From: Streptomyces sp. Q6
Lineage (GTDB): Bacteria; Actinomycetota; Actinomycetes; Streptomycetales; Streptomycetaceae
Length of the DNA: 64,000 nucleotides
Direction of reading: 5' to 3'
Assembly: GCF_036967205.1 (NCBI RefSeq)
Contig: NZ_CP146022.1
Coordinates: 5,952,001 to 6,016,000 of the forward strand
Shown: piece by piece, positions 62,499 through 64,000 of the stretch
How positions within the stretch are numbered: the first letter of the stretch is position 1
How the letters are laid out: every line of letters begins with the position of its first letter
The notes under the pieces: model-generated
Seen by the model: the letters and a program-made list of their open reading frames with translations, nothing else
Told to the model about the DNA's origin: nothing
The model's database searches: none
Program-made: the position numbers and the translations under genes

Positions 62499-64000
62499 GT
62501 GAGCACTGCTGCCAACGGCAAACCCGTCGTACTCATCGCCGAAGAGCTGTCGCCGGCGACCGTCGACGCCCTGGGCCCGGACTTCGAGATCCGCCAGTGC
62601 AACGGCGCGGACCGCGCGGAGCTGCTGCCCGCCATCGCCGACGTCGACGCGATCCTGATCCGCTCGGCCACCAAGGTCGACGCCGAGGCGATCGCCGCCG
62701 CGAAGAAGCTGAAGGTCGTCGCACGAGCCGGCGTCGGCCTCGACAACGTCGACGTGTCCAGCGCCACCAAGGCCGGCGTCATGGTCGTCAACGCGCCGAC
62801 CTCGAACATCGTCACCGCCGCCGAGCTCGCCTGCGGTCTGCTCCTCGCCACCGCCCGCAACATCCCGCAGGGCAGCCAGGCCCTCAAGGGCGGCGAGTGG
62901 AAGCGCTCCAAGTACACGGGCGTCGAGCTCGCCGAGAAGACGCTGGGCGTCGTGGGCCTGGGCCGCATCGGCGCCCTCGTCGCGCAGCGCATGTCCGCCT
63001 TCGGCATGAAGGTCGTCGCCTACGACCCGTACGTGCAGCCCGCGCGCGCCGCGCAGATGGGCGTGAAGGTCCTCTCGCTGGACGAGCTGCTCGAGGTCTC
63101 CGACTTCATCACCGTCCACCTCCCGAAGACCCCCGAGACCCTCGGTCTCATCGGCGACGAAGCGCTGCACAAGGTCAAGCCGACCGTGCGCATCGTGAAC
63201 GCCGCCCGTGGTGGCATCGTCGACGAGGAAGCCCTGTACTCGGCGCTCAAGGAAGGCCGCGTCGCCGGCGCCGGCCTCGACGTGTACGCGAAGGAGCCCT
63301 GCACGGACTCCCCGCTCTTCCAGTTCGACCAGGTCGTCTGCACGCCGCACCTCGGTGCGTCGACGGACGAGGCGCAGGAGAAGGCCGGCATCGCCGTCGC
63401 CCGGTCCGTGCGGCTCGCCCTCGCCGGTGAGCTCGTGCCGGACGCGGTGAACGTCCAGGGCGGCGTCATCGCCGAGGACGTCAAGCCGGGGCTGCCGCTC
63501 GCCGAGCGGCTGGGCCGGATCTTCACCGCGCTCGCCGGTGAGGTCGCCGTGCGACTCGATGTCGAGGTGTACGGCGAGATCACCCAGCACGACGTGAAGG
63601 TGCTCGAACTGTCCGCCCTGAAGGGCGTGTTCGAGGACGTCGTCGACGAGACGGTCTCGTACGTGAACGCTCCGCTGTTCGCTCAGGAGCGCGGCGTCGA
63701 GGTGCGGCTGACGACGTCGAGCGAGTCGCCCGACCACCGCAACGTCGTCACCGTGCGCGGCACCCTCGGTGACGGTCAGGAAGTCTCGGTCTCCGGCACG
63801 CTCGCCGGTCCGAAGCACCTCCAGAAGATCGTCGCCGTCGGAGAGTACGACGTGGACCTCGCGCTCGCCGACCACATGGTCGTGCTGCGGTACGAGGACC
63901 GTCCGGGTGTCGTCGGCACCGTCGGTCGTGTCCTCGGCGAGTCCGGGATCAACATCGCCGGGATGCAGGTCGCTCGTGCGGACGTGGGCGGCGAGGCGCT
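62499..64000 (+). CDS. serA: D-3-phosphoglycerate dehydrogenase, 3' end cut by window
   Basis: First enzyme of serine synthesis. The 500 codons visible are nearly all of the usual 530-residue long form. The catalytic domain has VVGLGRIGALVAQRM for NAD, and Arg, Glu and His in VNAARGGIVDEE, DVYAKEPCTDSP and CTPHLGASTDEA. Then come the allosteric substrate-binding domain (from VKPGLPLAERLGRIFTAL) and the ACT domain, reached at MVVLRYEDRPGVVGTVGRVL, which senses serine; its end is missing. GAGG is seven bases before the GTG. An inverted repeat (about 62348-62369) and a TACACT box (62379-62384) lie upstream. Confidence 0.95.
   Translation, partial: MSTAANGKPVVLIAEELSPATVDALGPDFEIRQCNGADRAELLPAIADVDAILIRSATKVDAEAIAAAKKLKVVARAGVGLDNVDVSSATKAGVMVVNAPTSNIVTAAELACGLLLATARNIPQGSQALKGGEWKRSKYTGVELAEKTLGVVGLGRIGALVAQRMSAFGMKVVAYDPYVQPARAAQMGVKVLSLDELLEVSDFITVHLPKTPETLGLIGDEALHKVKPTVRIVNAARGGIVDEEALYSALKEGRVAGAGLDVYAKEPCTDSPLFQFDQVVCTPHLGASTDEAQEKAGIAVARSVRLALAGELVPDAVNVQGGVIAEDVKPGLPLAERLGRIFTALAGEVAVRLDVEVYGEITQHDVKVLELSALKGVFEDVVDETVSYVNAPLFAQERGVEVRLTTSSESPDHRNVVTVRGTLGDGQEVSVSGTLAGPKHLQKIVAVGEYDVDLALADHMVVLRYEDRPGVVGTVGRVLGESGINIAGMQVARADVGGEA

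Overview
The window is high-GC actinobacterial chromosome, almost certainly Streptomyces. Third codon positions are nearly all G or C, GTG starts are common, and several genes look leaderless. The gene order matches the conserved core segment I remember from S. coelicolor running from sdaA-glyA-gcvH-gcvT to ilvB-ilvN-ilvC-serA; that synteny is recalled, not computed. I saw no rRNA, tRNA, CRISPR array, transposase or prophage.

Layout. 1-8.8 kb: edge of a GH25 muramidase gene, an L,D-transpeptidase lipoprotein, then on the minus strand a serine/glycine block (gcvT-gcvH-glyA, then sdaA) behind a tandem glycine riboswitch, followed by a small P-loop ATPase and two SseB-family genes. 9.2-15.7 kb: an oligopeptide ABC importer in the order permease, binding protein, permease, ATPase, ATPase. 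15.8-22.8 kb: M1 peptidase, TRIC-like channel, thioesterase, DinB-like protein, WYL regulator, TetR regulator plus hydrolase, and small membrane proteins. 22.9-26.1 kb: cysteine desulfurase and mnmA, which together supply sulfur for tRNA 2-thiouridine, with an amidase between them. 26.1-27.8 kb: a lower-GC three-gene minus-strand cassette with an EspC/WXG-like secreted candidate, the most accessory-looking part of the window. 28-37 kb: small metabolic genes, a MetE-like protein, ligA and an RmdB-like GGDEF/EAL protein. 37.4-41 kb: gatC-gatA-(small membrane protein)-gatB, the amidotransferase that makes Gln-tRNA(Gln)/Asn-tRNA(Asn). 41-55 kb: ion transporter, Tat-exported phospholipase C, MMPL exporter, GNAT, LuxR-type ATPase regulator, PQQ-type sugar dehydrogenase, aldo/keto reductase and 2-hydroxyacid dehydrogenase. 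55-64 kb: a second GGDEF/EAL protein, the ilvBNC operon with a leader peptide and attenuator, and serA (cut by the window end).

Themes. Serine, glycine and branched-chain amino acid synthesis sit at the two ends, each under RNA-level control (glycine riboswitch; ilvB attenuation). Two c-di-GMP enzymes lie about 20 kb apart: one keeps both GGDEF and EAL motifs, the other keeps GGDEF but has a degenerate EAL and a BldD-box-like site upstream. Three otherwise good genes (rmdB-like, LuxR regulator, aldo/keto reductase) each carry an apparent one-base deletion in a short G or C run. All three have the same polarity, which suggests a systematic sequencing or assembly error more than decay. Several perfect inverted repeats and a 34-bp tandem repeat lie in promoter regions and are reported as candidate operators.
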